A stretch of 26,623 nt of DNA from JBKHJA01 sp046538375 (GTDB lineage: Bacteria; Acidobacteriota; Aminicenantia; Aminicenantales; Aminicenantaceae), in contig JBKHJA010000022.1 of the NCBI GenBank assembly GCA_046538375.1, positions 1 through 26,623 on the forward strand, in the 5' to 3' direction. Below the pieces are notes generated by a model. That model saw only the letters and a list, made by a program, of their open reading frames with translations, did no database searches and was not told the origin of the DNA. Numbering within the stretch: position 1 is the first letter of the stretch; every line of letters begins with the position of its first letter. The position numbers and the translations under genes are program-made. This document shows positions 1 to 9,346 of this stretch, one piece after another.

Positions 1-29
1 AAAGAGGGAAGCCCGCCAGCTTCCCCTTT
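1..29 (-). terminator. Intrinsic-terminator-like hairpin after the TonB-type receptor gene
   Basis: The sequence can form a stem of 11 base pairs with one bulged A (position 5). Bases 1-4 pair with 26-29 and bases 6-12 pair with 19-25, leaving a six-base loop at 13-18. Read on the minus strand it lies about 20 bases beyond the stop codon of the receptor gene and the stem is GC-rich in its centre. Any U-tract would start at or beyond the window edge, so only the stem and its first few T residues can be seen. Confidence 0.6.
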
Positions 30-51
30 GTTTGTAAAGTGCTTGAGCTGT

Positions 52-2733
52 TTAGAAAACGAAACGAATCCCTAGCTGAGCTCTCCTTGGTAAAACGTAA
101 CCCACTGGTGCCAAGTAGGCGTCGCTGGCTGCATTTGTTGAGGCTACCCAGTTGTTGTAGTCGGCATTAAAGACATTCCACACATCTATCAAGAATTTTA
201 ATCTGGAATTTCCCCAGAGTCTAAATTCTTTTTCCAGTCTCAGATCCATATAGTTCGGGCTCGGATATCTTTTGCTGCCTCTTTCTTCAGCTGCTATGGT
301 TCGACGTCCCTGATCCAGCCGTATGTATACTGTTCGGTTGAAAGGCCTACCTTGATCATAAACAAAATAGGCGCTGAGCATAATTCCATAAGGAAAGATA
401 TAAGTTCCACTGAGCTTGAGCGAATATTCCCGGTCATAATAGCTCGGGACTCCGTACATATTGATTAAATCATTCTTGTCCCAATAGCCTCTGGGGTACT
501 GCAGTCCCTTAGACCAGGTAAAACTCCCATTCACCTGCCAGTTGTTGGAGAGGCGCTTCCTGAAAGCCAAAATTAATGCTTTATAAGTCGTTCTATTATC
601 TAGATTGGTGGTTAAATAGAAACTGTCCCAGGGATTTGTCTGATTGTACACTTGAATCGTCTGGTCACCAAATTCATCATAGTAATCTATAACCTCATAT
701 TCTGCGGTCGTATTCTGGTCGTCGATAGGATCCTTTGATTCTTTATAGAGACCCGTTAAAGACAGAGAGAAATCAGGGAGTATTTCCCTTTCAATGGCTA
801 CGGAAAATTGGTCAGAATACGGATTTCTCATATTCCGGTCAATCCCTCTATTAGCAATGGGATCTATAATTTGCCATAGCTTATCGAATTCACCTGTAGA
901 CCAGTTGTATCCATACCATGCTCTTTCGGATTTCGATGGGGCGCTTTGATAAAAGTCCCGCATAAGCATATGGCCATAATACCGGCCATAGCTTGCTTTC
1001 AACACTGTTTTCCTATCATTGGTCAATTGGTAAACAAGCCCCAGCCTTGGCGAAAATACATCCCATTTGAGAATGTCCATATCCGCCGGGAATACTTCGT
1101 CTGTGGGATTTGCGTTTTCATCCAGTCTAGCGTACTCGGGCCAGCCGCCTCGAGTGTGATCAAACCTGACACCCAAGTTCAGAACTAAGCGGTCATTTAC
1201 TGTCCAACTGTCGTCGAGAAAGGCACTGATTCTGTTGAGAACTCCTCCATATTCCTCAGGGTCCATAAAAAAGGCATAATAAGGATACCCCGCCCAATCG
1301 TAATAATACATGTTGCCGTTGTAGCCCCATTTCCATCCAGCCCAGCTGTGATTGTAAAGAACCCCAAATTTGAACTCGTGGTCGCCCTGGAGAAAATCGT
1401 CAGCAAAATGGGATATTGTGCCCTGGACTTGATGCTGGCCTTGGGGCCATTCACCCCACCAATAAGAGTTTCCTGAATACATCCCGGTGGCCGCATCATA
1501 ATGTGCGGAAGTTTCCCTGTCTCCATCTGCAGCTTCTTCTATTTGAGTGCACCACCATCCGGTGTATTTGATCTCGAAGAATGTATTTTGACTGAGGATC
1601 GAAGTCCAGGTGGCGCTTGGTAGAGGATTCCAGGAATCTTCAGACGTCGAAGTTTCATAAGGTTCAAATTCATTAGGGGTTTCTTCCCATCTGTACCTGT
1701 TGATGTCAACTGAAAAAGTGAGCTTATTATTTTCATTGATCTGCCAGTCAAGTCTCCCGAACGTGGTATTAAAGCGATAGAGGCCGGCTCCAAAAGCTGG
1801 ATCGGCCCCCACTCCCACCGATGTATCAGTCATGAGCTGTCCGGCCCAAAAAAACCAGAGTTTATCCTTTATTATGGGCCCCCCTAATGTACCCGTCAGC
1901 TCATTATACTTATCGCGATAGAAAGGAAATTCTTCCTCGGGGGTATTATTTCCTACTAACCAGTTCGCACGATAATAAAAATTGAGAGTGCCGCTAAACG
2001 TATTGGAACCCGTTTTGCTGACCAGGTTGACAACCATGCCCTGAAAGTTCCCGTATTCAGCCGGAGCTCCTGACACGATAACATCTATTTCTTCGATCTG
2101 ATCGGGGTTCGCCCATAACCAGGAACCTGCGTTGTCTGGGCTGTTGGTTTCTACCCCTTCAAAGTAATAGGCGTTCTCGCGGGTAGAAGATCCCATGGCC
2201 GATTGCCAATTATTAGAGTGGTCTCCTGTTGAGCTCGTAACGCCTGGCGTTGTTCCCACATAATCGAAGAAAGTAAAGCGGCGCATAGGGAGGACTTCCA
2301 TCAATTCTGAGTCGATATTGGTTGAGACAGCCGACTTTTGCACATCCACTACAGGAGCTTCCGCCGATACTGTGACGCTCTCCTCTAAGCTGGCTAGTTT
2401 TAAGACCACATCCACAGTAACAGTTCCACCAATGTTTACCTCAAGTTCTGTCCTTTTAGCAGTCTGGAAGCCTTCCATAGTAACGGTGACCTCATATTCT
2501 CCAGGCAACAGGTTTGGAAACCTGAACTTCCCTTCATCATTCGTTATTATGGAACGCCCACCTCCCATAAGCTTCTCACCTGATAGTTCGACTGTGGCCC
2601 CTGGCAAAAACTCTCCTTCTTCATCTGAGACCGTCCCTCTTATGCTCCCAGTTCTTGTCTGAGCATAGCTCATGCTACCCATGAGCAAAATAGCTGTAAA
2701 AACAGCTGCCATGGATGTGATTGTCTTTCTCAT
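52..2733 (-). CDS. TonB-dependent receptor-like outer-membrane protein with N-terminal carboxypeptidase-regulatory domain
   Basis: The 893-residue product is predicted to be an outer-membrane beta-barrel that takes up or binds an unknown ligand. Residues 1-25 form a signal peptide ending in SYAQ. Residues about 28-115 match the carboxypeptidase-regulatory (beta-sandwich) fold, with the typical 'GSIRGTVSDEEG' opening and 'LLPGEYEVTVTMEGF' strand. A plug-like region follows at about 120-240 (LEESVTVSAEAPVVDVQ, then GAPAEYGNFQGMVVNLVSKTG). The remainder is rich in aromatic and alternating residues, as in a barrel, and the last residue is Phe after 'LGIRFV', the usual outer-membrane C-terminal signature. 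The ATG has a strong SD (AAAGGAGG). The family is the 'Oar-like' TonB receptor group common in Acidobacteriota; the substrate cannot be told. No TonB/ExbBD or SusD-like partner lies nearby. Confidence 0.88.
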   Translation of the reverse strand: MRKTITSMAAVFTAILLMGSMSYAQTRTGSIRGTVSDEEGEFLPGATVELSGEKLMGGGRSIITNDEGKFRFPNLLPGEYEVTVTMEGFQTAKRTELEVNIGGTVTVDVVLKLASLEESVTVSAEAPVVDVQKSAVSTNIDSELMEVLPMRRFTFFDYVGTTPGVTSSTGDHSNNWQSAMGSSTRENAYYFEGVETNSPDNAGSWLWANPDQIEEIDVIVSGAPAEYGNFQGMVVNLVSKTGSNTFSGTLNFYYRANWLVGNNTPEEEFPFYRDKYNELTGTLGGPIIKDKLWFFWAGQLMTDTSVGVGADPAFGAGLYRFNTTFGRLDWQINENNKLTFSVDINRYRWEETPNEFEPYETSTSEDSWNPLPSATWTSILSQNTFFEIKYTGWWCTQIEEAADGDRETSAHYDAATGMYSGNSYWWGEWPQGQHQVQGTISHFADDFLQGDHEFKFGVLYNHSWAGWKWGYNGNMYYYDWAGYPYYAFFMDPEEYGGVLNRISAFLDDSWTVNDRLVLNLGVRFDHTRGGWPEYARLDENANPTDEVFPADMDILKWDVFSPRLGLVYQLTNDRKTVLKASYGRYYGHMLMRDFYQSAPSKSERAWYGYNWSTGEFDKLWQIIDPIANRGIDRNMRNPYSDQFSVAIEREILPDFSLSLTGLYKESKDPIDDQNTTAEYEVIDYYDEFGDQTIQVYNQTNPWDSFYLTTNLDNRTTYKALILAFRKRLSNNWQVNGSFTWSKGLQYPRGYWDKNDLINMYGVPSYYDREYSLKLSGTYIFPYGIMLSAYFVYDQGRPFNRTVYIRLDQGRRTIAAEERGSKRYPSPNYMDLRLEKEFRLWGNSRLKFLIDVWNVFNADYNNWVASTNAASDAYLAPVGYVLPRRAQLGIRFVF

Positions 2734-3400
2734 TGTATTCCTCCTTTTAATTTTTTTCCCCTTTGAGTAGGGAATTTATAGGTTATCTTTTTCATTTTCA
2801 TTGGGCAAAGGTTTTTTGCAAGACAAAGAAATCGCGCCTTGAGCACAGAATTATTTTGTCTTTTGGCTTTGTCTCGAAGTTGCTTGGCATGTGTACTTCA
2901 GAAGAAGTGGGAAGATTTTCAGGCATTCCCTCAGCCTTACTATGGTTTATGGTCATAACGCTCGAGACGCTTGAGATTGTATCCTTTCCAAATTTATGTA
3001 GCTCTGTACTCTATAATTGACGTTAAATATATTATTAAACCGAAGTACATTATGTATAGTATAGGGATGGCAAAAATTTGTATAGTTATGCTATTTTCCG
3101 CATGTATTTTGATAAAATTCACCAAAGATTCCTATAGACATAGACAGTCCCAAATGAAGACTCACTCCACTGGCCATGCCCATGTTTATCTCCGGTACAG
3201 ATCCTTCATGCCTTCTTTCTCTCTCAGCCCCTCCAGTACAATCCGTCTCCTCTCCTCCGGAGTGAATGTACAGAGGGTTTTATGCAGGTATGGATATTTC
3301 CTTTCTTGGTTTCATTATAGGAAAATTACAGTTTAAAACCATATCCACAAGTTTTTTTGACTTTATCATCGTAACTCAATGGGCCAGGATTTTATGGCGG
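2734..3400. other. 667-base spacer without an intact gene
   Basis: The spacer separates two minus-strand genes. It contains an AT-rich part at 2734-2830 that should hold the receptor promoter and SD, no convincing full-length coding sequence, and the transposase fragment listed separately at 3186-3299. A minus-strand open frame of about 65 codons lies near 2810-3010 but has no SD I can see and resembles no family known to me. Open frames on the plus strand here (2763-3020, 2971-3336) have neither good start sites nor recognisable content. Confidence 0.55.
3186..3299 (-). pseudogene. Fragment of an IS3/IS911-type transposase OrfA (Transposase_8-like helix-turn-helix)
   Basis: Read on the minus strand, this stretch encodes 'FTPEERRRIVLEGLREKEG' followed by 'MKDLYRR' and a TAA stop. 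This is the typical start of an IS3-family OrfA protein ('...YTPEEKLRIVLEGL...IAELCRRYGIS...'), which carries the helix-turn-helix that binds the insertion-sequence ends. The frame stops right where the recognition helix should continue, and neither of the other frames downstream resembles the rest of OrfA. There is no OrfB and no visible terminal inverted repeat. The fragment is therefore a decayed remnant. The match rests on recognition of about 27 residues, so a chance resemblance is possible. Confidence 0.5.
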
Positions 3401-6400
3401 CTATTCCTCTATTTTCTCGGTAGGAGCGGGAAAGATGATCGGTAACTCGCTCATGCGCTGGATCATGGTGTTAAACTCCGCCAGGTCCGAGTCGATAACA
3501 GACTTAAGTTCTGAAAGAAGAGCTTCTTTTTCTCGTTCCAAATCATGGAACCGCTCTATCTGCCCTTTGGTGGGACCATTATCCGTCCTGTCCACCTTCC
3601 AGTAAAGGTAAGCGAGCTGGTTGTCCAGCTTTGTGGGAAAGTTCTCCACATCCTGCTCAGCCGTGTTTTTCGGCTGCATGAGTTTTTCTTCTATCTTGGT
3701 CAACTTCCCGCAGAGCGAATGGGCTTTTTTCTGTAGCTCACTCACATCACGGCCGGCCCGGACGAGGCGCTGTATCAAATCGCGGGCCTGGTGGCGGATT
3801 TCCCTCACCATTCTCACTCCATCATAGATCTGGTTGAGGCTTTCCCTCATCCTGAGCAGAAGATCAAGCTGCTCATCGAATTCTGATTGAGGGGTTTCGA
3901 TTCTGGGATCTTTGAGTATTTTAAAAGATTGTGTCTGGCTCCAGTCCCCTGCGCTGAGTTTTACCTGGTAAGTTCCGGGAGCAGCCCTGGGCCCCCCCAC
4001 AAATCCCCATACTACAGCGTTTTTGACAATATTGACCACCGGGTAGCGCAGATTCCAGACAAAACGGTTCATCCCAGCGTTTTTTGAAACTATGGTGTCG
4101 CCGCCGGTATCGTTTATACTTGGATATATGCTGTATCCTGGCTCTGGGAACGGCTGGTGCCCGCTGGAGTACGTCTGGATGAGTCCGCCTTCAGAGTCAA
4201 AGATCTGGAGGGTCACTTCCTCATCCGGGATTTCAGGAAATGAATAGAAGATCATGGCTCCGTTGGGAGGATTCTCTCCACACGGCTGATAAGAGTTGCT
4301 CCCTCCGGCCATATTCGTCCTGTAAATATCTCTAGGCTTAAATAAATACGGTTTTCTCTCCAACTCCTTGGAGAGCTGATGAAGAGGGGTGATATCATCC
4401 AGGATCCAGAAGCTCCTTCCTTCAGTGGAGAGGACCAGGTCTTTGTGGTGGACCTTGATGTCTGTGACAGGAATCATTGGCAGGTTGAGCTGCAGAGACT
4501 GCCAGTTTTGGCCGTCATCGAAGGAGGCATACATGCCAAATTCTGTGCCTGCATAAAGAAGTCCTTTTCGATCAGGATCTTCCCGGACTACCCGCGTGGG
4601 TGTATTATAAGGAATGCCGTTTTTGCCGTCGGTCAAAAGGTCCCAGCTTTTCCCGTAATCATTGGTTCTGAAAATATAAGGTTTGTAGTCTTCAAAAAAG
4701 TAATTCAGCACCGCAATAAAAGCCCGGCCGGGATGAAAAGAAGACAGCTCCATGCTATTCACAGAACCGGTCTCGGGCATTTCCTGGGGAGTAATGTTTT
4801 CCCAGCTTTCTCCTCCGTCATGAGAGATATGTACAAGACCGTCGTTTGTCCCAGCCCACAGCAGTCCGGGCGTATGCGGTGATTCCTCAAAACAGAGGAT
4901 GTTGGAGTAGACTTCCACGCCAGTATTTTCCTTGGTGATGGGACTGCCTGAGTAGTCCTGTTTGTCCTTCTCATTTCGTGAGAGGTCAGGACTGATCACC
5001 TCCCAGCTCACTCCCTGGTCAGTGGATTTATGCACCACCTGAGAGCAGTGGTAAAGTGTGTTGGGGTCATGAGGGGAGAGGCGAATGGGCGCATTCCAGT
5101 TGAATCTGTAGCGGAGATCCTTAGGTGCTTTTCCGCACTCCATTTGAGGGTAAGCCATGATGCTGCGCTCATGCCCGGTCATCACATTGTACCGGGTGAT
5201 CTCACCGCCATAACAGCCAGCATACACAATGACAGGATTTTCAGGATCGAATGCAATCTGGCCGCACTCACACCCTCCTACCTGATACCAGTTTTCATAA
5301 CAGGTAAGTTGTGGAGGGATCCGGCTGGGAATGGAAATGGTGCTGTCATCCTGCTGGGGACCGTAAATACGGTAGGGAAACTGATCATCCACAAAAACAT
5401 AGTAAAGTTCCGCTGTGGGCTGGTTGTGGATGGTGGACCAGGTCCTGGCATTATCCAAGGAAACGCTGGCTCCTCCATCGGTCCCGATTATCATGATATC
5501 AGGATCATCCGGGTTGATCCACATGTCATGGCCGTCCGCATGAGGCCAGGTGGTGATCCTTTCAAACGTACAGCCTCCATCTATGGACCTGAAAAAGCCC
5601 ACATTAAGGACGTAAAGGGCATTTTCATTTTTGGGATGGGCAAAAATATGCATGTAGTACCAGCTCCGCTGATAAAGCTCGCGTTTCTGATTTGTCTTCA
5701 GATGAGACCAGGTTTCTCCAGCATCGTCAGAGCGGAAGAGCCCTCCTTCCTCTGCTTCCACCAGAGCCCAAACGCGGTTAGAGTTGGCAGGAGAGACGGC
5801 TATTCCAATCTTTCCCACCACTCCCCCTGGAAGTCCATTTTTGAGCTTTTTCCAGGTGTCTCCACCATCTGTGGTTTTAAAGATACCGCCTTCTTTGCTG
5901 CCTGAGATGATGGTCCAGGGCTTTCTTTCCACTGTCCATGAAGAAGCATACAATATTCTGGGATTGTTGGGATCCATTACCAGATCAGCAATTCCTGTTT
6001 TAGGACTGATGTAAAGGATTTTTTCCCAGGTATCCCCTCCGTCCAAACTCCTGAATACACCACGTTCTTCATTGGGGCCAAAAGCATGGCCCACCACAGC
6101 CGCATAGACCATGTCTGGATCGGAGGGATGAACGATAACCCTGGATATCTGTCCGGCATTTCGCAGCCCAACGTGGCTCCAGGTCTTTCCGCCGTCAACG
6201 GACTTGTAGATTCCTACTCCTGGAGAAACATTTCCTCTTATGGTGGACTGGCCAGTTCCCACGTATATGATATTGGGGTCAGAATCTGCCACCTCAATAG
6301 CTCCGATGGAACCAGTCTCGAAATAGCCATCAGAAATGTTATGCCAGGATCTTCCAGCATTGATTGTTTTCCAAACTCCTCCAGAACCCATAAAGAAAGT

Positions 6401-6625
6401 ATGAGGCTGCCCACAAACTCCTGTGACAGCAGAACAACGCCCCCCTCGGTAAGGACCGATCAATCGATACTTTAAAGCCTGGTAAAAAGCAGGATCCATG
6501 ATGGCCTCAGGGGCTGAATTTCTGTCTGACCATAAAGGAAACGCACCAATGCAAAGCAGAAAAAAATATAACAGGAAAGTCACAAATAGATATTTCAGCC
6601 TTGTTTGAGTATGGGTTATGTTCAC
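3401..6625 (-). CDS. Exported Asp-box (BNR/VPS10-sortilin-like) repeat protein
   Basis: The product has 1074 residues. Residues 1-34 look like a signal peptide (LKYLFVTFLLYFFLLCIGAF). Asp-box motifs (S/T-x-D-x-G-x-T/S-W) recur along residues about 80-720, for example SVDGGKTW, SLDGGDTW, TTDGGDTW, STDQGVSW, SHDGGESW, TNDYGKSW and SFDDGQNW. At least ten can be counted, as expected for one or two beta-propellers of the sortilin/VPS10 or sialidase-like type. A beta-sandwich-like region (about 780-910) and a charged helical, probably coiled-coil tail (about 920-1060) follow. The gene starts with GTG behind an ideal SD (AAAGGAGGT). Such proteins are often named 'glycosyl hydrolase', but I see no catalytic residues that would prove an enzyme, so the role is unknown. 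Confidence 0.85.
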   Translation of the reverse strand: MNITHTQTRLKYLFVTFLLYFFLLCIGAFPLWSDRNSAPEAIMDPAFYQALKYRLIGPYRGGRCSAVTGVCGQPHTFFMGSGGVWKTINAGRSWHNISDGYFETGSIGAIEVADSDPNIIYVGTGQSTIRGNVSPGVGIYKSVDGGKTWSHVGLRNAGQISRVIVHPSDPDMVYAAVVGHAFGPNEERGVFRSLDGGDTWEKILYISPKTGIADLVMDPNNPRILYASSWTVERKPWTIISGSKEGGIFKTTDGGDTWKKLKNGLPGGVVGKIGIAVSPANSNRVWALVEAEEGGLFRSDDAGETWSHLKTNQKRELYQRSWYYMHIFAHPKNENALYVLNVGFFRSIDGGCTFERITTWPHADGHDMWINPDDPDIMIIGTDGGASVSLDNARTWSTIHNQPTAELYYVFVDDQFPYRIYGPQQDDSTISIPSRIPPQLTCYENWYQVGGCECGQIAFDPENPVIVYAGCYGGEITRYNVMTGHERSIMAYPQMECGKAPKDLRYRFNWNAPIRLSPHDPNTLYHCSQVVHKSTDQGVSWEVISPDLSRNEKDKQDYSGSPITKENTGVEVYSNILCFEESPHTPGLLWAGTNDGLVHISHDGGESWENITPQEMPETGSVNSMELSSFHPGRAFIAVLNYFFEDYKPYIFRTNDYGKSWDLLTDGKNGIPYNTPTRVVREDPDRKGLLYAGTEFGMYASFDDGQNWQSLQLNLPMIPVTDIKVHHKDLVLSTEGRSFWILDDITPLHQLSKELERKPYLFKPRDIYRTNMAGGSNSYQPCGENPPNGAMIFYSFPEIPDEEVTLQIFDSEGGLIQTYSSGHQPFPEPGYSIYPSINDTGGDTIVSKNAGMNRFVWNLRYPVVNIVKNAVVWGFVGGPRAAPGTYQVKLSAGDWSQTQSFKILKDPRIETPQSEFDEQLDLLLRMRESLNQIYDGVRMVREIRHQARDLIQRLVRAGRDVSELQKKAHSLCGKLTKIEEKLMQPKNTAEQDVENFPTKLDNQLAYLYWKVDRTDNGPTKGQIERFHDLEREKEALLSELKSVIDSDLAEFNTMIQRMSELPIIFPAPTEKIEE

Positions 6626-6685
6626 TTAGACCTCCTTTTATAGGGTTTTTTTATAGGTGATTCTGTTCCCCCTTTCATTTCTGAT

Positions 6686-6714
6686 TGAATACACCGGAAA
6701 TGAATTGAAGTCAA
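6686..6714 (-). promoter_or_regulatory. Possible promoter of the Asp-box protein gene
   Basis: On the minus strand TTGACT (6714-6709) is followed after 17 bases by TATTCA (6691-6686), about 60 bases upstream of the GTG start. The -35 box is good but the -10 box matches the sigma-70 consensus at only three positions, so this is a weak call. It is the best candidate in the 146-base gap before the upstream gene. Confidence 0.25.
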
Positions 6715-6771
6715 AGGTGAGGACAGATTTGAATTCATGTCTGTTTTGGGGATAATACTTCCACCTTCCTG

Positions 6772-9147
6772 TCAATCAGAGAGGGACTTTTGTAAGTTCC
6801 GGGCCAGGATGACATGTTTTTGGGACTGCCCTGGTCTTCCCAGCCGGTTGTAGATATCAGCCAGGACAAAATGAGCCAAGATGGTGGTTTTTTTATCAAG
6901 TTCAAGGTTTAGGCCTTTCAAAGCGAGGTTGGCAGCCTCTTGGAGGTCCTGGCCTCTGTCCATCAGGGCCTTGGCAAGAAAAACATAAGCGCTGGCAAAC
7001 TCCTCGTTCTTTTCAATACAGCTTCTAAACTGAGGGACAGCTTTATCCGGCTGTCCTGTTTTGGCATACAGGAGGCCCAGATTGAAATCTGGTTTATGGT
7101 TGTACGGACTGGTTTCCTGTTCTTTCTTGTATTCCTGAACAGCCAGGTCGAATTCCCCTCTGGCCTCATGAAGCAGGGCCATATTGAAATGGGCATTGAG
7201 CAGAGGAACGCTCCTCTCAATACTCAAAGCTTTTTTTATTTCCTGTTCTGCCTGGTCAAGCATGTTTTTTTTGAGATAAACAGCTCCCAGTTTGTTGTGA
7301 AAAACAGGAGCTTCAGGATCGATTTCCACTGCAGATTTCAGATAATTCATGGCTTCATCCAGCTCTCCTCTTTCATCATAAATATCCCCCAAGTGCAGAT
7401 AGGGTTTAGTGTCTCTGGGATCGATGGCTATGAGTCGTTTAAATCCCACTATGGCTTCCTCGTGTTTTCCCATTCTCCTGTAGGATAGGGCCATGCCAAA
7501 TATGGCTTCATAATAATCTGGATCCACTTCAAGTGCTTTTTTGTACTCCTCAATGGCCAGTTCAAATTGATCCTGCTTGGCGTAGATATTGCCCAGGATA
7601 TACCGGGCTTCCAGGACAGAGGGGTCCTTCTGCAATACATCTTTGATCTTTTCCTCAGCCTGATCCATTTTCTCCTCTGTGACCAGAAACTGGGCCACTT
7701 TTATCTGGTTGTACAGCTCAATCTTGTCTTTGGGATCAGCCAGTTTCCCTTCCTTTTCTTTGGCCGAAGTATGAAAAGAACCTATGTATCCCAGAGCCTG
7801 TAATTTTACCAGAGAATCATTGTCGATTTTTTCAGGCCCGGCTTCCTCGATACCCTCTGCTGAAAACTTCTCTATAAGAGAATCCAGATCCCTTTTCATT
7901 TCATGGGCCAGAGAGGCTTTGGCACTGATCAGATTATGGATTTCTCCGGGGTCCTCCAGGACATCATAGAGTTCTGGCCTGGGTGCGTCTATGAATTTGT
8001 ACTGGCCTTTGCGAAGCGATTTCAGTTCACTCCAGCCGTAATGGTAACGGGGCCAGTAAGTCTCGCTGTAGGCCAAGGATTGATTTCCTGACTGTTTTCC
8101 AAGAATTAAAGGCAGCAGGCTCTCTCCCTGGACGTTTTCCGGAAGTTCCTCCCCCATCATATTCAGGATGGTGGGCATGATATCGATGCTACTCACCTGC
8201 TCAGCGATTTGACTTCCTTGGAATTTTTTTTCTGGAAACCGGATGATAAGAGGCACTCTGATATCAGAGTCATAGATAAAAAAGCCGTGCGCATTTTCTT
8301 TGTGTTCCCCCAGGCTTTCGCCATGGTCAGCAGTGAAAATGATCAGTGTCTTTTCCCACAGCTTTTTGTCTTCCATAAACTTTCGGAATTCCCCCATCAG
8401 TTGGTCAACGTAGGCAATCTCTCCGTCATAAAGACCGAACGGTCTCCCTCCGTACTGGGATTTATAGGGCTCAGGTGGCTCATAAGGTGTATGAGGATCG
8501 TAGAGATGAATCCAGGCAAAGAATTTCTGTTGATGGTTTTTCTCCAACCAATCATAGGCTGCCTCAAGCACTTCATCCCCTCTTCGCTGGACCGCATCCA
8601 GGCTCACCCTTTCATATTTGGTGAGGTCGAAATTGTCGTAATAGTGATCGAATCCCTGATCAAGTCCCCACCGGGAATCCAGGACAAAGGCACCTACGAA
8701 AGCTGCTGTGGAGAATCCTCTGTTTTTTACAACCTCAGCTATAGTGATATGGCTCTCATCAAGATAAAATCCTCCATTATCTCGAACACCATGATGAAGG
8801 GGGTGGGTTCCGGTGAGTATAGAGGAATGGGAAGGAAGAGTCAGGGGCGCTTGGACGATATTCTGTTCGAAAAGGATCCCCTCCCTGGCTAATCGGTTGA
8901 TCTGAGGTGTTTTCACCTCTTCATACCCGTAGCATTCCAGGTGATCTGCCCGCAAAGTGTCGATGGTGAAGAGAATGATATTCATGTTGTCGATATCCAC
9001 CCGTTCCATCTGGGATCGTAAAGATTTATAAGTACCCACATAGGATTCTTCCTTGAACCGAGGCTTTATAAAAAGAAAGTACCCCAGTATGACCAAGCAG
9101 ATAAATAGGAATGAACAAAGAACAAAGATTTTTTTACTTTTGCTCAT
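6772..9147 (-). CDS. Membrane-anchored sulfatase-like (alkaline phosphatase superfamily) protein with C-terminal TPR repeats
   Basis: The preferred start is the ATG at 9147, preceded by AAGGAGAAG; the open frame runs further upstream to 9267 but lacks an SD there. The 791-residue product has a signal anchor at residues 7-27. Residues about 55-330 are a sulfatase-type domain: metal-binding 'TIDTLRADH' (Asp63, Asp68), 'TADHGESLGEH' (Asp274, His275) and His287. At the active-site loop the sequence is TLPSHSSILTG, so the Cys or Ser that becomes formylglycine in true sulfatases is Thr103 and the following Arg is His107. From about residue 470 there are about eight TPR units. A Thr nucleophile is known in phosphodiesterases and LtaS-type transferases of this superfamily, so 'sulfatase' may be a misnomer. 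The protein probably acts in the periplasm. Its substrate is unknown. Confidence 0.85.
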   Translation of the reverse strand: MSKSKKIFVLCSFLFICLVILGYFLFIKPRFKEESYVGTYKSLRSQMERVDIDNMNIILFTIDTLRADHLECYGYEEVKTPQINRLAREGILFEQNIVQAPLTLPSHSSILTGTHPLHHGVRDNGGFYLDESHITIAEVVKNRGFSTAAFVGAFVLDSRWGLDQGFDHYYDNFDLTKYERVSLDAVQRRGDEVLEAAYDWLEKNHQQKFFAWIHLYDPHTPYEPPEPYKSQYGGRPFGLYDGEIAYVDQLMGEFRKFMEDKKLWEKTLIIFTADHGESLGEHKENAHGFFIYDSDIRVPLIIRFPEKKFQGSQIAEQVSSIDIMPTILNMMGEELPENVQGESLLPLILGKQSGNQSLAYSETYWPRYHYGWSELKSLRKGQYKFIDAPRPELYDVLEDPGEIHNLISAKASLAHEMKRDLDSLIEKFSAEGIEEAGPEKIDNDSLVKLQALGYIGSFHTSAKEKEGKLADPKDKIELYNQIKVAQFLVTEEKMDQAEEKIKDVLQKDPSVLEARYILGNIYAKQDQFELAIEEYKKALEVDPDYYEAIFGMALSYRRMGKHEEAIVGFKRLIAIDPRDTKPYLHLGDIYDERGELDEAMNYLKSAVEIDPEAPVFHNKLGAVYLKKNMLDQAEQEIKKALSIERSVPLLNAHFNMALLHEARGEFDLAVQEYKKEQETSPYNHKPDFNLGLLYAKTGQPDKAVPQFRSCIEKNEEFASAYVFLAKALMDRGQDLQEAANLALKGLNLELDKKTTILAHFVLADIYNRLGRPGQSQKHVILARNLQKSLSD

Positions 9148-9174
9148 TTTTCTTCTCCTTTGTTTCGTTGTTAT

Positions 9175-9204
9175 ATAATAACTCCAAGGGATGGAGGGAG
9201 TAAA
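9175..9204 (-). promoter_or_regulatory. Possible promoter of the sulfatase-like/TPR gene
   Basis: On the minus strand TTTACT (9204-9199) and TATTAT (9180-9175) are separated by 18 bases. They lie about 28 bases upstream of the ATG at 9147, which fits that start rather than the longer open frame beginning at 9267. Both boxes match the sigma-70 consensus only in part. Confidence 0.4.
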
Positions 9205-9346
9205 GAATCTTTTCCGTAAGCATCTCTTTTTCCGTGATAGGAGCTTCCTCATCCCCCCCTCCCTCACCCCTCACTATCATTATTTATACTCATCACGGTT
9301 TTGGGGATGCTTCCATCTTCTCCCTCTTTTTGAATATCTGTGTGAT

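Noticed and set aside
2763..3336. Two overlapping plus-strand open frames in the spacer between the receptor and the Asp-box gene
   Set aside because: No SD, no recognisable content and unusual composition; the only protein-like signal in the spacer is the transposase fragment on the other strand.
4379..5905. Long plus-strand open frames (167 and 291 residues) opposite the Asp-box protein gene
   Set aside because: They lie fully antisense to a strongly supported gene, show no domain and lack SD sites; they arise from the codon pattern of the opposite strand.
8209..8892. A 227-residue plus-strand open frame opposite the sulfatase-like gene
   Set aside because: It is antisense to the conserved sulfatase domain, including its metal-binding motifs, and its product resembles no protein family.
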